Assembly: GCA_002256005.1 (NCBI GenBank) | Contig: NKIQ01000016.1 | Span: forward strand, 1-55,512 | Length of the DNA stretch: 55,512 nucleotides | Reading direction: 5' to 3' | DNA from: Alphaproteobacteria bacterium PA4 | GTDB taxonomy: Bacteria; Pseudomonadota; Alphaproteobacteria; Sphingomonadales; Sphingomonadaceae | Shown: positions 47,903-55,512 of the stretch, piece after piece | Position numbering within the stretch: the stretch's first letter is position 1 | How the letters are laid out: every line of letters starts with the position of its first letter | The notes under the pieces: model-generated | Database searches by the model: none | The model's input: the letters and a program-made list of their open reading frames with translations, nothing else | What the model was told of the DNA's origin: nothing | Made by a program: the position numbers and the translations under genes

Positions 47903-49957
47903 TCACCCCGGAATCGCCTTGCCGAGATAGGCGCTCAGTCGATTCGTTGTGGGCATTGTCGCGGTTTCGGGGTGCAGAAGGTCATACATCACGGCGTTTT
48001 CGAGCACGCGCTGCACATAGTTGCGCGTCTCGGAAAAGGGGATGCTCTCGATCCAGTCGATCATGTCCGCACCCGAACGCGGGTCACCATTGGCGGCGAT
48101 GAACCTGCGGACATTGCCGGAACCGGCGTTATAGGCCGCCACCGCCAGCACATGGCTGCCGTCGAAACTGCCGCGCAAGCGATTGAAATAGGCCGACCCC
48201 AGCGTGACATTGACGATGGGATCGCTGGTCAGCTGCGCCGCGTTGAACGGCACGCCCAGCTTGGCGGCCTGTTCGGCGGCGGTCGAGGGCAGCAGCTGCA
48301 TCAGCCCGCGGGCATTGGCGGCGGAGGCGACGCCCTGGTCGAACTGGCTTTCCTGCCGGGTGATGGCGTGGATCATGCTGAACTGGGGTTGCAGGTTTTC
48401 GGGCAGCGGCAGCATCGGATAGGCGGCATCGAGCAGCGCCAGCTCGCCATCGCTGCGCGCCGCCTTGCCGGCATAGACGCCGGCGTCGGGGCGGTTCAGC
48501 GGCTGCGCCAGGCCGGCGACCAGGACCTGTTCGGGCAGCGACGCGGCGCGCTCGGCCAGATGCTTGAGGAAGAGGCTCTGCCGGCCGCGATCGCCGAGCT
48601 CGCCGAGCGCGAAGGTCGCGCGCACCAGCGGGGAGGCGCGGAAATCGCTGACGAATTTGGGGGAAAGCAGGGGTGGCGGCAGGCGTTTCAGCACCAGCGG
48701 CCGGCCCAGCCGCTCATTGGCCAGCTGGCCGTAGAAATAGTCGATATGGGCCGCCGCGGCCTGCCAGGCGGCATCGGCTTCGGCCTTGCGGCCGGCGGCT
48801 TCGGCGGCGCGACCGATCCAATAGTCGCCGCGGGTCTGGCTGAGCGGCGTCAGCGCCGCGCCGCGCAGATTGCGGAAATGGCCGATGGCATCGGCGGGGC
48901 GGGCCAGCTTGCGCAGCGCCAGCCAGCCGGCGAGAAACTCACTGTCGATATAGAGCTGGCGTTCGGCGAGGCTGCGCTCGGCGATATTGCTGCCGGCGGC
49001 AAAGGCCTGATGCCCGGCGGCGATGCGATAGGCATTGGCCATGTCGCCCAGCCGCCAGGCGGCGCGGGCGAACTCCAGCCGGGTCTTCAGCCAGGTTTCG
49101 GCATCGGTCGCCGCACCGGCCGGCGTGGCGGCACCGGCGATCAGCGCGACAGCCTCGGCGATCTTGTTCTGCCGCTTCAGCCAGCCGGCACGATCGAGCA
49201 GCAGCGCCGGGTCGCCACGCAGCCCATCGGGCACACCGTTCAGCCGGTTGAGTGCGTCCGGGGCATCAACCCGAAAGGCGATGCGGGCGAGCAGCAGCAG
49301 CCGCTGCTCCATCGGAATGCGCATCAGCAGGCGCGAGGCGGCGGTCGTTTGCCCGGTCGACACCAGCCGGTTGGCGCGGCTCAGGTGATCGGCGACGGTC
49401 AGCTCCGCCTCGAACATCAGCAGCAGTCGCGCCTCGGCCACAGCGTCCAGCCCCGCTGAATCCCAGGCATCGCGCGCCGCTGCCACCGCCTCGGCGCGGC
49501 GGCCAACCGCCTGCAGCGCCTCGGCCAGCCGCAGCTTGGCCAGCGCCGATTGCGGCGGGAACTGGCGGAAATAGGCGAGCCGGTCGGCGGCGCTCACCGT
49601 GTCGTCGATGGCGCGTTCGGCCAGGCGGCGGACGGTCAGCGCCTGTGGCCAATCCGGGTTGGCGGCCAGAAACACGGCATATTCGGCAAAGGGGCCGCGA
49701 TAGGCGTCGCGGCGCAGCCGGTCCCAGGTCACCACGGCATCGAGCAGCGGTTCGGGCGCGATACCGACGAGCGGCGAGCCCGGCAGGCCGGCGAAGGTCC
49801 CCGCGGCATTGCCGGCAAGCCGCTGGCTGTACAGGCTTTTTGCCGCCTCGCTGAGCGCGGCCAGCGCCGGACTGGCGGCCAGCAGCAGCATGGCGAGGCC
49901 GACCCGCGTCACCCCATGGCGAAAGTCTCGGCTTGCCAAGCGGTGGCGACGCTCCAT
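47903..49957 (-). CDS. Lytic murein transglycosylase (Slt-type)
   Basis: 684 aa from an ATG at 49957 with AGGGA at 10 nt. An ATG at 49966 sits too close to that ribosome site, and earlier ones lack homology. It has a signal peptide (RVGLAMLLLAASPALAALSE), then a long alpha-helical superhelix (residues 40-520). The GH23 lysozyme-like domain follows near residue 530: HAITRQESQFDQGVASAANARGLMQLLPSTA, with the catalytic Glu in RQES, and AVAAYNAGSGNV and ETRNYVQRVLEN. It cleaves peptidoglycan to form anhydro-muropeptides. Divergent from dapA. Confidence 0.92.
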   Translation of the reverse strand: MERRHRLASRDFRHGVTRVGLAMLLLAASPALAALSEAAKSLYSQRLAGNAAGTFAGLPGSPLVGIAPEPLLDAVVTWDRLRRDAYRGPFAEYAVFLAANPDWPQALTVRRLAERAIDDTVSAADRLAYFRQFPPQSALAKLRLAEALQAVGRRAEAVAAARDAWDSAGLDAVAEARLLLMFEAELTVADHLSRANRLVSTGQTTAASRLLMRIPMEQRLLLLARIAFRVDAPDALNRLNGVPDGLRGDPALLLDRAGWLKRQNKIAEAVALIAGAATPAGAATDAETWLKTRLEFARAAWRLGDMANAYRIAAGHQAFAAGSNIAERSLAERQLYIDSEFLAGWLALRKLARPADAIGHFRNLRGAALTPLSQTRGDYWIGRAAEAAGRKAEADAAWQAAAAHIDYFYGQLANERLGRPLVLKRLPPPLLSPKFVSDFRASPLVRATFALGELGDRGRQSLFLKHLAERAASLPEQVLVAGLAQPLNRPDAGVYAGKAARSDGELALLDAAYPMLPLPENLQPQFSMIHAITRQESQFDQGVASAANARGLMQLLPSTAAEQAAKLGVPFNAAQLTSDPIVNVTLGSAYFNRLRGSFDGSHVLAVAAYNAGSGNVRRFIAANGDPRSGADMIDWIESIPFSETRNYVQRVLENAVMYDLLHPETATMPTTNRLSAYLGKAIPG

Positions 49958-50033
49958 ATCAGTCATTTCCCTGCAACACTGTGTCACCGCATAGGCGGTT
50001 GTGCGGCCGGGGTGAAGACGCCAGAGGAAACCC

Positions 50034-50906
50034 ATGATTTCAGGATCGATCCCCGCGCTGGTCACGCCGTTCAAGGACGGTGCGGTCGATCTCGATGCGT
50101 TTGCGGCCTTCGTCGACTGGCAGATCGCCGAAGGCTCGACCGGCCTCGTCCCCGTCGGCACCACCGGGGAATCGCCGACGCTGAGCCATGCCGAACATTA
50201 TGCCGTCATCACCGCCTGTGTGGAGACGGCGCGCAAGCGTGTGCCGGTGATCGCCGGCTGCGGGTCCAACGATACCGCCACCGCCATCGCGCATATGGCG
50301 CATGCCGAAAGGGTCGGCGCCGATGCGGCGCTGATCGTCGTGCCCTATTACAACAAGCCGTCGCAGGCCGGGCTGATCGCGCATTTCACCGCGCTGGCGG
50401 AACGATCGTCGCTGCCGATCATCATCTACAACATCCCCGGGCGCTCCGTCGCCGACATGAGCACCGAAACCATGGCCGCGCTGGCGCAACTGCCGACTGT
50501 CATCGGCGTCAAGGACGCCACCGGCAATCTCGCTCGCGTTTCGGCGCAGCGGGCCGCCTGTGGTGTCGATTTCTTCCAGCTGTCGGGGAATGACGACATG
50601 GCCCTGGGCTTCAACGCCATGGGCGGGGTGGGGGCGAGCTCCGTCACCGCCAATGTCGCCCCGAAGCTCTGCGCTCAGTTCCAGGCGGCGACGCTGGCCG
50701 GCGATTTCCGTACCGCGCTTGCCATCAACGATCGGCTGTATCCGCTGCACGCCGCGCTGTTCAGCGATGCCTCGCCGGGCCCGACGAAATATGCACTGGC
50801 GAAGCTGGGGCATATGGCGCCGGATGTGCGCCTGCCGATCTGTGCGCCGTCCGACGCCGCCAGGGCGGCCGTGGATGCTGCGCTCGCCCATGCCGGCCTC
50901 ACCTGA
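50034..50906 (+). CDS. dapA: 4-hydroxy-tetrahydrodipicolinate synthase
   Basis: 290 aa; condenses pyruvate and aspartate semialdehyde in lysine/meso-DAP synthesis. The N-terminus is typical ([15 protein letters not shown]). Motifs: [10 protein letters not shown], a catalytic Tyr in [10 protein letters not shown], and the Schiff-base Lys in [15 protein letters not shown] loop follows ([21 protein letters not shown]). It is followed on the same strand by smpB. Confidence 0.96.
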   Translation: MISGSIPALVTPFKDGAVDLDAFAAFVDWQIAEGSTGLVPVGTTGESPTLSHAEHYAVITACVETARKRVPVIAGCGSNDTATAIAHMAHAERVGADAALIVVPYYNKPSQAGLIAHFTALAERSSLPIIIYNIPGRSVADMSTETMAALAQLPTVIGVKDATGNLARVSAQRAACGVDFFQLSGNDDMALGFNAMGGVGASSVTANVAPKLCAQFQAATLAGDFRTALAINDRLYPLHAALFSDASPGPTKYALAKLGHMAPDVRLPICAPSDAARAAVDAALAHAGLT

Positions 50907-50925
50907 TGGCAAAGTTTTCAGAAAA

Positions 50926-50944
50926 GGGCCATCACTGATGGCCC
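50926..50944 (+). promoter_or_regulatory. Perfect palindrome over the smpB ribosome site and start codon
   Basis: GGGCCATCA-C-TGATGGCCC: nine-base arms around one central base. The ATG of smpB (50938) lies in the right arm and its AAGGG ribosome site in the left. In RNA a 6 bp stem with a 7 nt loop could hide both. Confidence 0.5.
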
Positions 50945-51417
50945 GGCCACGCCACGAGACCGTCAAGGTCAAGACCGTCGCCGAGAACCGGCGCGCCCGC
51001 TATGAATATTTCATCGAGGATGTCGTCGAGGCCGGCATCGCGCTGGCCGGCACCGAAGTGAAGGCGCTGCGCGGTGGTGAAGGCAGCATCGCCGAGGCCT
51101 ATGCCGAAGTAAAGGACGGACAGATCTGGCTGGTCAACGCCAATATTCCGGAATTCAGCCATGGCAACCGCTTCAACCATGAACCGAAGCGGCCCCGGAA
51201 ACTGTTGCTGCACGAACGCCAGATCAACAAGATGGGGGCCGCCGTGGCGCGCCAGGGCATGACGCTGGTGCCGCTGTCGATCTATTTCAACGACCGCGGC
51301 CGGGCCAAGGTCGAACTGGCGCTGGGCAAGGGCAAGCAGTTGCACGACAAGCGCGAAACCGAGAAAACCCGCGATTGGAAGCGCGACGCGGCGCGGATCA
51401 TGCGGGAACGTGGGTGA
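50938..51417 (+). CDS. smpB: SsrA-binding protein SmpB
   Basis: 159 aa from an ATG at 50938. It delivers tmRNA to stalled ribosomes for trans-translation. Motifs: [55 protein letters not shown], and the C-terminal [19 protein letters not shown] tail that enters the mRNA channel. The start codon lies inside a perfect palindrome. The stop is 1 bp before the molybdopterin oxidoreductase gene. Confidence 0.96.
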   Translation: MARPRHETVKVKTVAENRRARYEYFIEDVVEAGIALAGTEVKALRGGEGSIAEAYAEVKDGQIWLVNANIPEFSHGNRFNHEPKRPRKLLLHERQINKMGAAVARQGMTLVPLSIYFNDRGRAKVELALGKGKQLHDKRETEKTRDWKRDAARIMRERG

Positions 51418-51418
51418 A

Positions 51419-52084
51419 ATGAGCGACGAGATCGACCTCGAAAAGGGCATCCGCGACAAGCTGGTGGCGGTGAAACAGGCCTGGGCGCGCGCCGGCCGCC
51501 TGCTGACCGGCACCAGCGACAGCGACCACAGCAACCGCCTGCCACCGGGCCAGCGCCTGGTCACCAACTGGCCGGTGCTCGATCTCGGTATCCAGCCCGA
51601 TGTGCAGCGCGCCGATTGGCGGCTGACCATCGATGGCCTGGTGGTGAATCCGACGGTCTGGACCTGGAACGCCTTCCTCGACCAGCCGAAGTTCGAGGAC
51701 ATTTCCGACATGCACTGCGTGACGCAATGGTCGCGCTACGACAATCGCTGGGAGGGTGTTTCCACCCAGCATCTGCTATCGGTCGTCCAGCCATTGCCAC
51801 AGGCCAATCATGTCGTGCTGCACGGCTATGACGGCTATACCACCAACGTCCGACTCGATCATTTCGCCGAGGAGGACTGTCTGCTGGCACACAGCCATGA
51901 CGGCGTGCCGCTCAGCCGGGAGCATGGCGGGCCGGTGCGCGCCATCATTCCGCGCTGGTATCTGTGGAAATCGGCGAAATGGCTGAAGCGGCTGGAATTC
52001 ATCGCCACCGACCAGCCCGGATTCTGGGAAACCCGCGGCTATCACAATGAGGGTGATCCCTGGCTGGAGCAGCGCTACGGTTGA
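51419..52084 (+). CDS. Sulfite-oxidase-fold molybdopterin oxidoreductase
   Basis: 221 aa cytosolic protein (no signal peptide) of the short YuiH-like class. NWPVLDLGIQPDVQRADWRLTIDGLV opens the sulfite-oxidase fold. The likely Mo ligand is the Cys in DISDMHCVTQWSRYDNRWEGVS. HSHDGVPLSREHGGPVRAIIPRWYLWKSAKWLKRLEF is the conserved cofactor-contact region. The physiological substrate is unknown. It lies 1 bp after smpB and 1 bp before the cckA-like gene, so all three are probably on one transcript. Confidence 0.9.
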   Translation: MSDEIDLEKGIRDKLVAVKQAWARAGRLLTGTSDSDHSNRLPPGQRLVTNWPVLDLGIQPDVQRADWRLTIDGLVVNPTVWTWNAFLDQPKFEDISDMHCVTQWSRYDNRWEGVSTQHLLSVVQPLPQANHVVLHGYDGYTTNVRLDHFAEEDCLLAHSHDGVPLSREHGGPVRAIIPRWYLWKSAKWLKRLEFIATDQPGFWETRGYHNEGDPWLEQRYG

Positions 52085-52085
52085 C

Positions 52086-53639
52086 ATGCTCGCCTCGACG
52101 CAGCCGGGCTGGCCGGCGCCTTATGCCGATGGTGCCGCCAACCCCTGGATCGGGCGGCTGGTGGCAGGCCTGCCGCTGTCGATGGGCCTGATCGGCGCGT
52201 CCGGGCAGATCATGGTCTATAACGATGCCCTGCGGGTGACCGCCGGGCCGGAAAACTGCCTACATGGCCGGGTCGCCGATCTGGTGGTGGCAAGCGATGG
52301 CGACATGGTTTTGGCCGGCGTCGCCCGCGCGCTGGCCAGCAACACCAGTGTCGAAGTGCGCGCTGCCCTGCGCAACCGGCCCGACGAAAAGCAGACGATC
52401 ACCATCACCGCAGTGCCACCGGGCCTCGGCATCAATGCCATCCTGGCCATGCGCGATTTTCGTGAGCAGCTGCGGGTGGAGGCGCAGGTGGCGGCGGCGA
52501 CACGCATGCAGGCGGTGGGTCAGCTCGCCGGCGGCATCGCCCATGATTTCAACAATATCCTGACCGGTGTGCTGGCATTGACCGACCAGCTGCTCGATTC
52601 GCACCCAGTCGGCGATCCCGACCATGACAGCCTCGCTGAAATCCGCCGCAACGGCCATCGGGGTGCCGCCCTGGTGGCGCAGTTGCTCGCCTTTGCCCGG
52701 CAACAGCCACAGCGCCAGCAATTGCTGGATCTGGCGCCGGTCATCGCCGATTTGCGGCCGCTGCTGGCGCAGCTCGTCGGCCCGCGCATTACCCTGTCGA
52801 TCACGGCGGGGCCGATGCAGTCGGCGGTGGTGGCCGACCCCGGCCAAATCGAACAGATCATCGTCAATCTGGCGGTCAATGCCCGTGATGCCATGGCCGG
52901 ACAGGGTGAATTGCAGATTCGCATCCGGGAAGTGTCCGCCGCCGACATTCCGGCGCAGGGTCATATCATCATCCCGCGCATCGATCATGTCGCCATCGAT
53001 GTGCTCGATTCGGGCAGCGGCATTCCTCCGCAGATCGCCGGCAAGATCTTCGAACCTTTCTTCACCACCAAGCCAATGGGGCAGGGCACCGGCCTTGGTC
53101 TCTCCACCGTCTATGGCATCGTCAAGCAGAGTGGCGGCTATATCTTTGCCAGCCCGCGCAAGACCGGCCCGGGCACCATATTCAGCATCTATCTGCCAGC
53201 GGTGCAAAGTCGCCCGCCGATGGAGCCGCCGGTCGCAGAGCCGACCATGGCGGCAGCGGCGGTCAATATCACCGGGCAGCGCATTCTGCTTGTCGAAGAT
53301 GACGATTCGGTGCGCCTGACCTTCGATCGCGGTCTGCGCAAACATGGTCTGATCGTGTCCGCCGCGGCCGACGGAGCGGCTGCCCTGCGCATTCTCGATT
53401 CCGGCGCGGAGTTTGACGTGCTGGTGTCCGACGTGATGATGCCGGGTATCGACGGCGTGGAACTTGCTGCGATGGCCACGCAGCGGCGGCCGGGCCTGAA
53501 GGTCGTGCTGATGTCGGGCTATGCAGAATTGCCCCTGCATCGCGCTGCCGATGCCCAGGGTGTTCGCTTTCTGGCCAAGCCATTCGCCCTCGTCGACCTC
53601 GTCGCAGCCATCGGTGCGCAGCTGACCGTAAACAGCTGA
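52086..53639 (+). CDS. cckA: CckA-like hybrid histidine kinase lacking membrane segments
   Basis: 517 aa from an ATG at 52086. Residues 1-130 form one PAS-like region. The DHp domain has AVGQLAGGIAHDFNNILTG with His153, the wording typical of CckA. The ATPase domain has NLAVNARDAM (N box), DSGSGIPP and GTGLGLSTVYGIV. A receiver domain (about 398-517) holds LLVEDDDSVR, phospho-acceptor Asp449 in VSDVMMPG and Lys498 in LAKPF. Caulobacter CckA is longer, with two membrane helices; none is seen here. CckA drives the CtrA phosphorelay. It lies next to recA. Confidence 0.85.
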   Translation: MLASTQPGWPAPYADGAANPWIGRLVAGLPLSMGLIGASGQIMVYNDALRVTAGPENCLHGRVADLVVASDGDMVLAGVARALASNTSVEVRAALRNRPDEKQTITITAVPPGLGINAILAMRDFREQLRVEAQVAAATRMQAVGQLAGGIAHDFNNILTGVLALTDQLLDSHPVGDPDHDSLAEIRRNGHRGAALVAQLLAFARQQPQRQQLLDLAPVIADLRPLLAQLVGPRITLSITAGPMQSAVVADPGQIEQIIVNLAVNARDAMAGQGELQIRIREVSAADIPAQGHIIIPRIDHVAIDVLDSGSGIPPQIAGKIFEPFFTTKPMGQGTGLGLSTVYGIVKQSGGYIFASPRKTGPGTIFSIYLPAVQSRPPMEPPVAEPTMAAAAVNITGQRILLVEDDDSVRLTFDRGLRKHGLIVSAAADGAAALRILDSGAEFDVLVSDVMMPGIDGVELAAMATQRRPGLKVVLMSGYAELPLHRAADAQGVRFLAKPFALVDLVAAIGAQLTVNS

Positions 53640-53674
53640 AATACGACATGTTGTCGTGAAATGCGAATAATCTT

Positions 53675-53689
53675 GTTCCGCTCTTGTTC
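53675..53689. promoter_or_regulatory. LexA (SOS) box upstream of recA
   Basis: GTTC-CGCTCTT-GTTC fits the alphaproteobacterial SOS operator GTTC-N7-GTTC exactly. It lies 71 bp before the recA start. A nearby GTTCTGAGAGAAC overlaps the right half. Confidence 0.88.
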
Positions 53690-53759
53690 TGAGAGAACAA
53701 ATAAGGTACGAAAGTGCCATTGACGGACGCAACCAGCACATTACGAAAGGTATCGGGTC

Positions 53760-54827
53760 ATGGCAGCGGCATTGAAGGTTGTGGACAGCAGCATGGACAG
53801 ACAAAAGGCACTGGAAGCGGCCCTGGCGCAGATCGATCGCGCCTTTGGCAAGGGCTCGGTGATGAAACTGGGCTCGCGCGAGACGATGGAGGTGGAAGCC
53901 ATCTCCTCGGGTTCGCTCGGCCTGGATATCGCGCTCGGCATCGGCGGCCTGCCGCGCGGTCGCGTCATCGAAATCTATGGTCCCGAAAGCTCGGGCAAGA
54001 CCACGCTGGCGCTGCATGCCATCGCCGAAGCCCAGAAGGGCGGCGGCACCGCGGCCTTTGTCGATGCAGAGCATGCGCTCGATCCGGCCTATGCCAAAAA
54101 GCTCGGCGTCAACATCGACGAGCTGATCGTCTCGCAGCCCGATACCGGTGAACAGGCACTGGAAATCGTCGACACGCTGGTGCGCTCCAACGCCATCGAC
54201 GTGCTGGTTGTCGATTCGGTGGCAGCGCTGGTGCCGCGCGCGGAAATCGAAGGCGAAATGGGCGATAGCCATGTCGGTCTGCAGGCGCGGCTGATGTCGC
54301 AATCGCTGCGCAAGCTGACCGGCTCGATCAGCCGTTCGCGCTGCATGGTGATTTTCATCAACCAGCTGCGCATGAAGATCGGTGTGATGTACGGCAATCC
54401 CGAAACCACCACCGGTGGCAATGCCCTGAAATTCTATGCCTCGGTGCGTCTCGACATTCGTCGCACCGGCCAGATCAAGGATCGTGACGAGGTTGTCGGC
54501 AACACGACCCGCGTCAAGGTCGTCAAGAACAAGGTGGCGCCGCCGTTCAAGCAGGTCGAATTCGACATCATGTATGGCGAAGGCGTGTCGAAACTCGGCG
54601 AAATTCTCGATCTCGGCGTCAAGGCCGGTGTTGTCGAAAAGGCCGGTGCCTGGTTCAGCCATGATTCGATCCGCATTGGCCAGGGTCGCGAGAACGCCAA
54701 GAAGTATCTGAAGGAGCATCCGGAAATGGCTGCGAAGATCGAAAAGGTCATTCGCGACAATGCCGCCGGCATCTCCGAAAGCCTGATGGCCGGGCCGGAC
54801 GCGGATGATGGCGACAGCGAGATGTAA
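53760..54827 (+). CDS. recA: Recombinase RecA
   Basis: 355 aa. It forms filaments on single-stranded DNA for recombination and triggers LexA cleavage. The N-terminus is [23 protein letters not shown]. Walker A is [10 protein letters not shown]; Walker B-like [47 protein letters not shown] is the most conserved region. The C-terminal tail is acidic (DADDGDSEM). Upstream is an SOS box; downstream is a strong terminator. Confidence 0.98.
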   Translation: MAAALKVVDSSMDRQKALEAALAQIDRAFGKGSVMKLGSRETMEVEAISSGSLGLDIALGIGGLPRGRVIEIYGPESSGKTTLALHAIAEAQKGGGTAAFVDAEHALDPAYAKKLGVNIDELIVSQPDTGEQALEIVDTLVRSNAIDVLVVDSVAALVPRAEIEGEMGDSHVGLQARLMSQSLRKLTGSISRSRCMVIFINQLRMKIGVMYGNPETTTGGNALKFYASVRLDIRRTGQIKDRDEVVGNTTRVKVVKNKVAPPFKQVEFDIMYGEGVSKLGEILDLGVKAGVVEKAGAWFSHDSIRIGQGRENAKKYLKEHPEMAAKIEKVIRDNAAGISESLMAGPDADDGDSEM

Positions 54828-54833
54828 GTGTTG

Positions 54834-54873
54834 ATTGCTGCCCCGGCCGCTGCGTCGGGGCAGCAATTTATTT
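54834..54873 (+). terminator. Rho-independent terminator of recA
   Basis: An 11 bp perfect stem ATTGCTGCCCC / GGGGCAGCAAT, followed by TTATTTA. Confidence 0.9.
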
Positions 54874-54952
54874 ACAACATCAGCAACACCATCCGCGGTT
54901 CCCGCGTCATGCGCCATTGACCGATCCCATGCTTCCGGTCGAACAAAGGTCC

Positions 54953-55512
54953 ATGACAGCCAGTAATCGCTCCGCACCGGCCCATGGCCATTATGATCTG
55001 GTCGTCATCGGCGGCGGGGCTGCCGGGCTGGTGGCTGCAGGGGGGGCAGCGCAACTGGGCGCCCGCACCTTGCTCATCGAACAGCATAAACTGGGCGGCG
55101 AGTGCCTCTATACCGGCTGTGTTCCGTCCAAGGCACTGATCGCCATCGCCGCTCGGGCCCGGGCCGGGCAGGCCGTAAGCTGGGACGACACCCGCGCCGC
55201 TGTCACCGGCGCGATCACCACCATCGAGCCGCATGATTCGCCCGAGGTCTTCGAGGATTTCGGAGTCGAGGTGGTGCTGGGGCGGGCCAGTTTCACCGGT
55301 CGCGCCAGCCTTGGCATCGGCGGGCGCACCGTCACGGCACGACGGTTCGTTATTGCCACAGGGTCCGATCCTGCTGCGCCACCGATACCGGGTCTGTCCG
55401 ATCTGCCCTATCTTACCAATGAAACCGTCTTCGATCTCGAAGCGCGTCCCGATCATCTGTTGATCATCGGGGGCGGCGCCATCGGCTGTGAACTGGCGCA
55501 GTCCTTTGTCCG
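54953..55512 (+). CDS. Pyridine nucleotide-disulfide oxidoreductase (partial, 3' end outside window)
   Basis: The first 186 codons of an FAD-dependent disulfide reductase, from an ATG at 54953 with AAAGGT upstream. Rossmann FAD motif DLVVIGGGAAGLVAAGGAAQLGA; redox pair in LGGECLYTGCVPSKALI (C-x4-C); second FAD motif FVIATGSDPAAPPIPG; start of the NAD motif LLIIGGGAIGCELAQ. The CLYTGCVPSKAL wording resembles mercuric-reductase-like and Lpd-like members. Without the C-terminus the choice cannot be made. Confidence 0.88.
   Translation, partial: MTASNRSAPAHGHYDLVVIGGGAAGLVAAGGAAQLGARTLLIEQHKLGGECLYTGCVPSKALIAIAARARAGQAVSWDDTRAAVTGAITTIEPHDSPEVFEDFGVEVVLGRASFTGRASLGIGGRTVTARRFVIATGSDPAAPPIPGLSDLPYLTNETVFDLEARPDHLLIIGGGAIGCELAQSFV

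Noticed and set aside
52260-54977. 905-codon open frame on the minus strand over the cckA and recA genes
   Set aside because: It spans two well-identified genes, their intergenic region and the SOS box. Translation is biased and unrelated to any fold; an artefact of GC-rich antisense frames.

Overview
The window is about 55.5 kb of GC-rich, densely coding chromosomal DNA. It fits an alphaproteobacterium of the order Sphingomonadales (a Sphingosinicellaceae/Sphingomonadaceae-like lineage). The main reasons are gene order (yajC-secD-secF; lptD-surA-pdxA-rsmA; DUF2066-perM-hda-ppk1-ppx; dapA-smpB-cckA-recA), a DUF3775 gene, a CckA-type kinase, and an SOS box of the alphaproteobacterial GTTC-N7-GTTC form in front of recA. 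I see no rRNA, tRNA, CRISPR array, phage or transposase. No stretch longer than 300 bases lacks a gene.

Layout. 1-4.6 kb: the 3' part of an envelope gene pair (Gly-rich secreted protein, DUF2092 protein) facing yajC-secD-secF, then a DUF3775 gene. 4.7-14.1 kb: gyrA, a DedA/YhhN membrane pair, a repeat-rich lipoprotein, a TPR protein, guaB, rsmB and a small TPR protein. 14.2-20.2 kb: a minus-strand outer-membrane and cofactor operon (lptD, surA, pdxA, rsmA, plus a VOC protein). 20.3-22.9 kb: pepA, holC, ndk. 23.0-26.1 kb: a minus-strand cupin gene, then purM-purN-racemase-like genes. 26.2-33.1 kb: DUF2066, perM, hda, ppk1, ppx. 33.3-45 kb: a more accessory stretch with a LuxR-type regulator, amidohydrolase, penicillin-acylase-like hydrolase, S9 peptidase, RpiR regulator, PaaG-like crotonase, GGDEF-EAL protein and RNase D. 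45.1-55.5 kb: aspS, ppk2, a lytic transglycosylase, dapA, smpB, a molybdopterin oxidoreductase, a CckA-like kinase, recA and a truncated pyridine-nucleotide-disulfide oxidoreductase.

How the genes work together. SecDF-YajC drives export. SurA and LptD are the outer-membrane chaperone and the LPS insertion port. ppk1, ppx and a single-domain ppk2 make polyphosphate turnover a theme. purM-purN and guaB belong to purine synthesis. HolC, GyrA, Hda, RecA and CckA tie replication, its initiation control and cell-cycle signalling together.

Most of the content is ordinary housekeeping, and I did not find a convincing new multi-gene system. The best leads are these: a purM that lacks its first ~55 codons where a divergent promoter now sits; an Asp/Glu-racemase fold protein with both catalytic cysteine positions replaced; a PurN fused to a YjbR-like domain; a near-consensus promoter with no gene downstream (47742-47770); a cytosolic-looking CckA; and long palindromes at most convergent gene junctions, two of them copies of one element.
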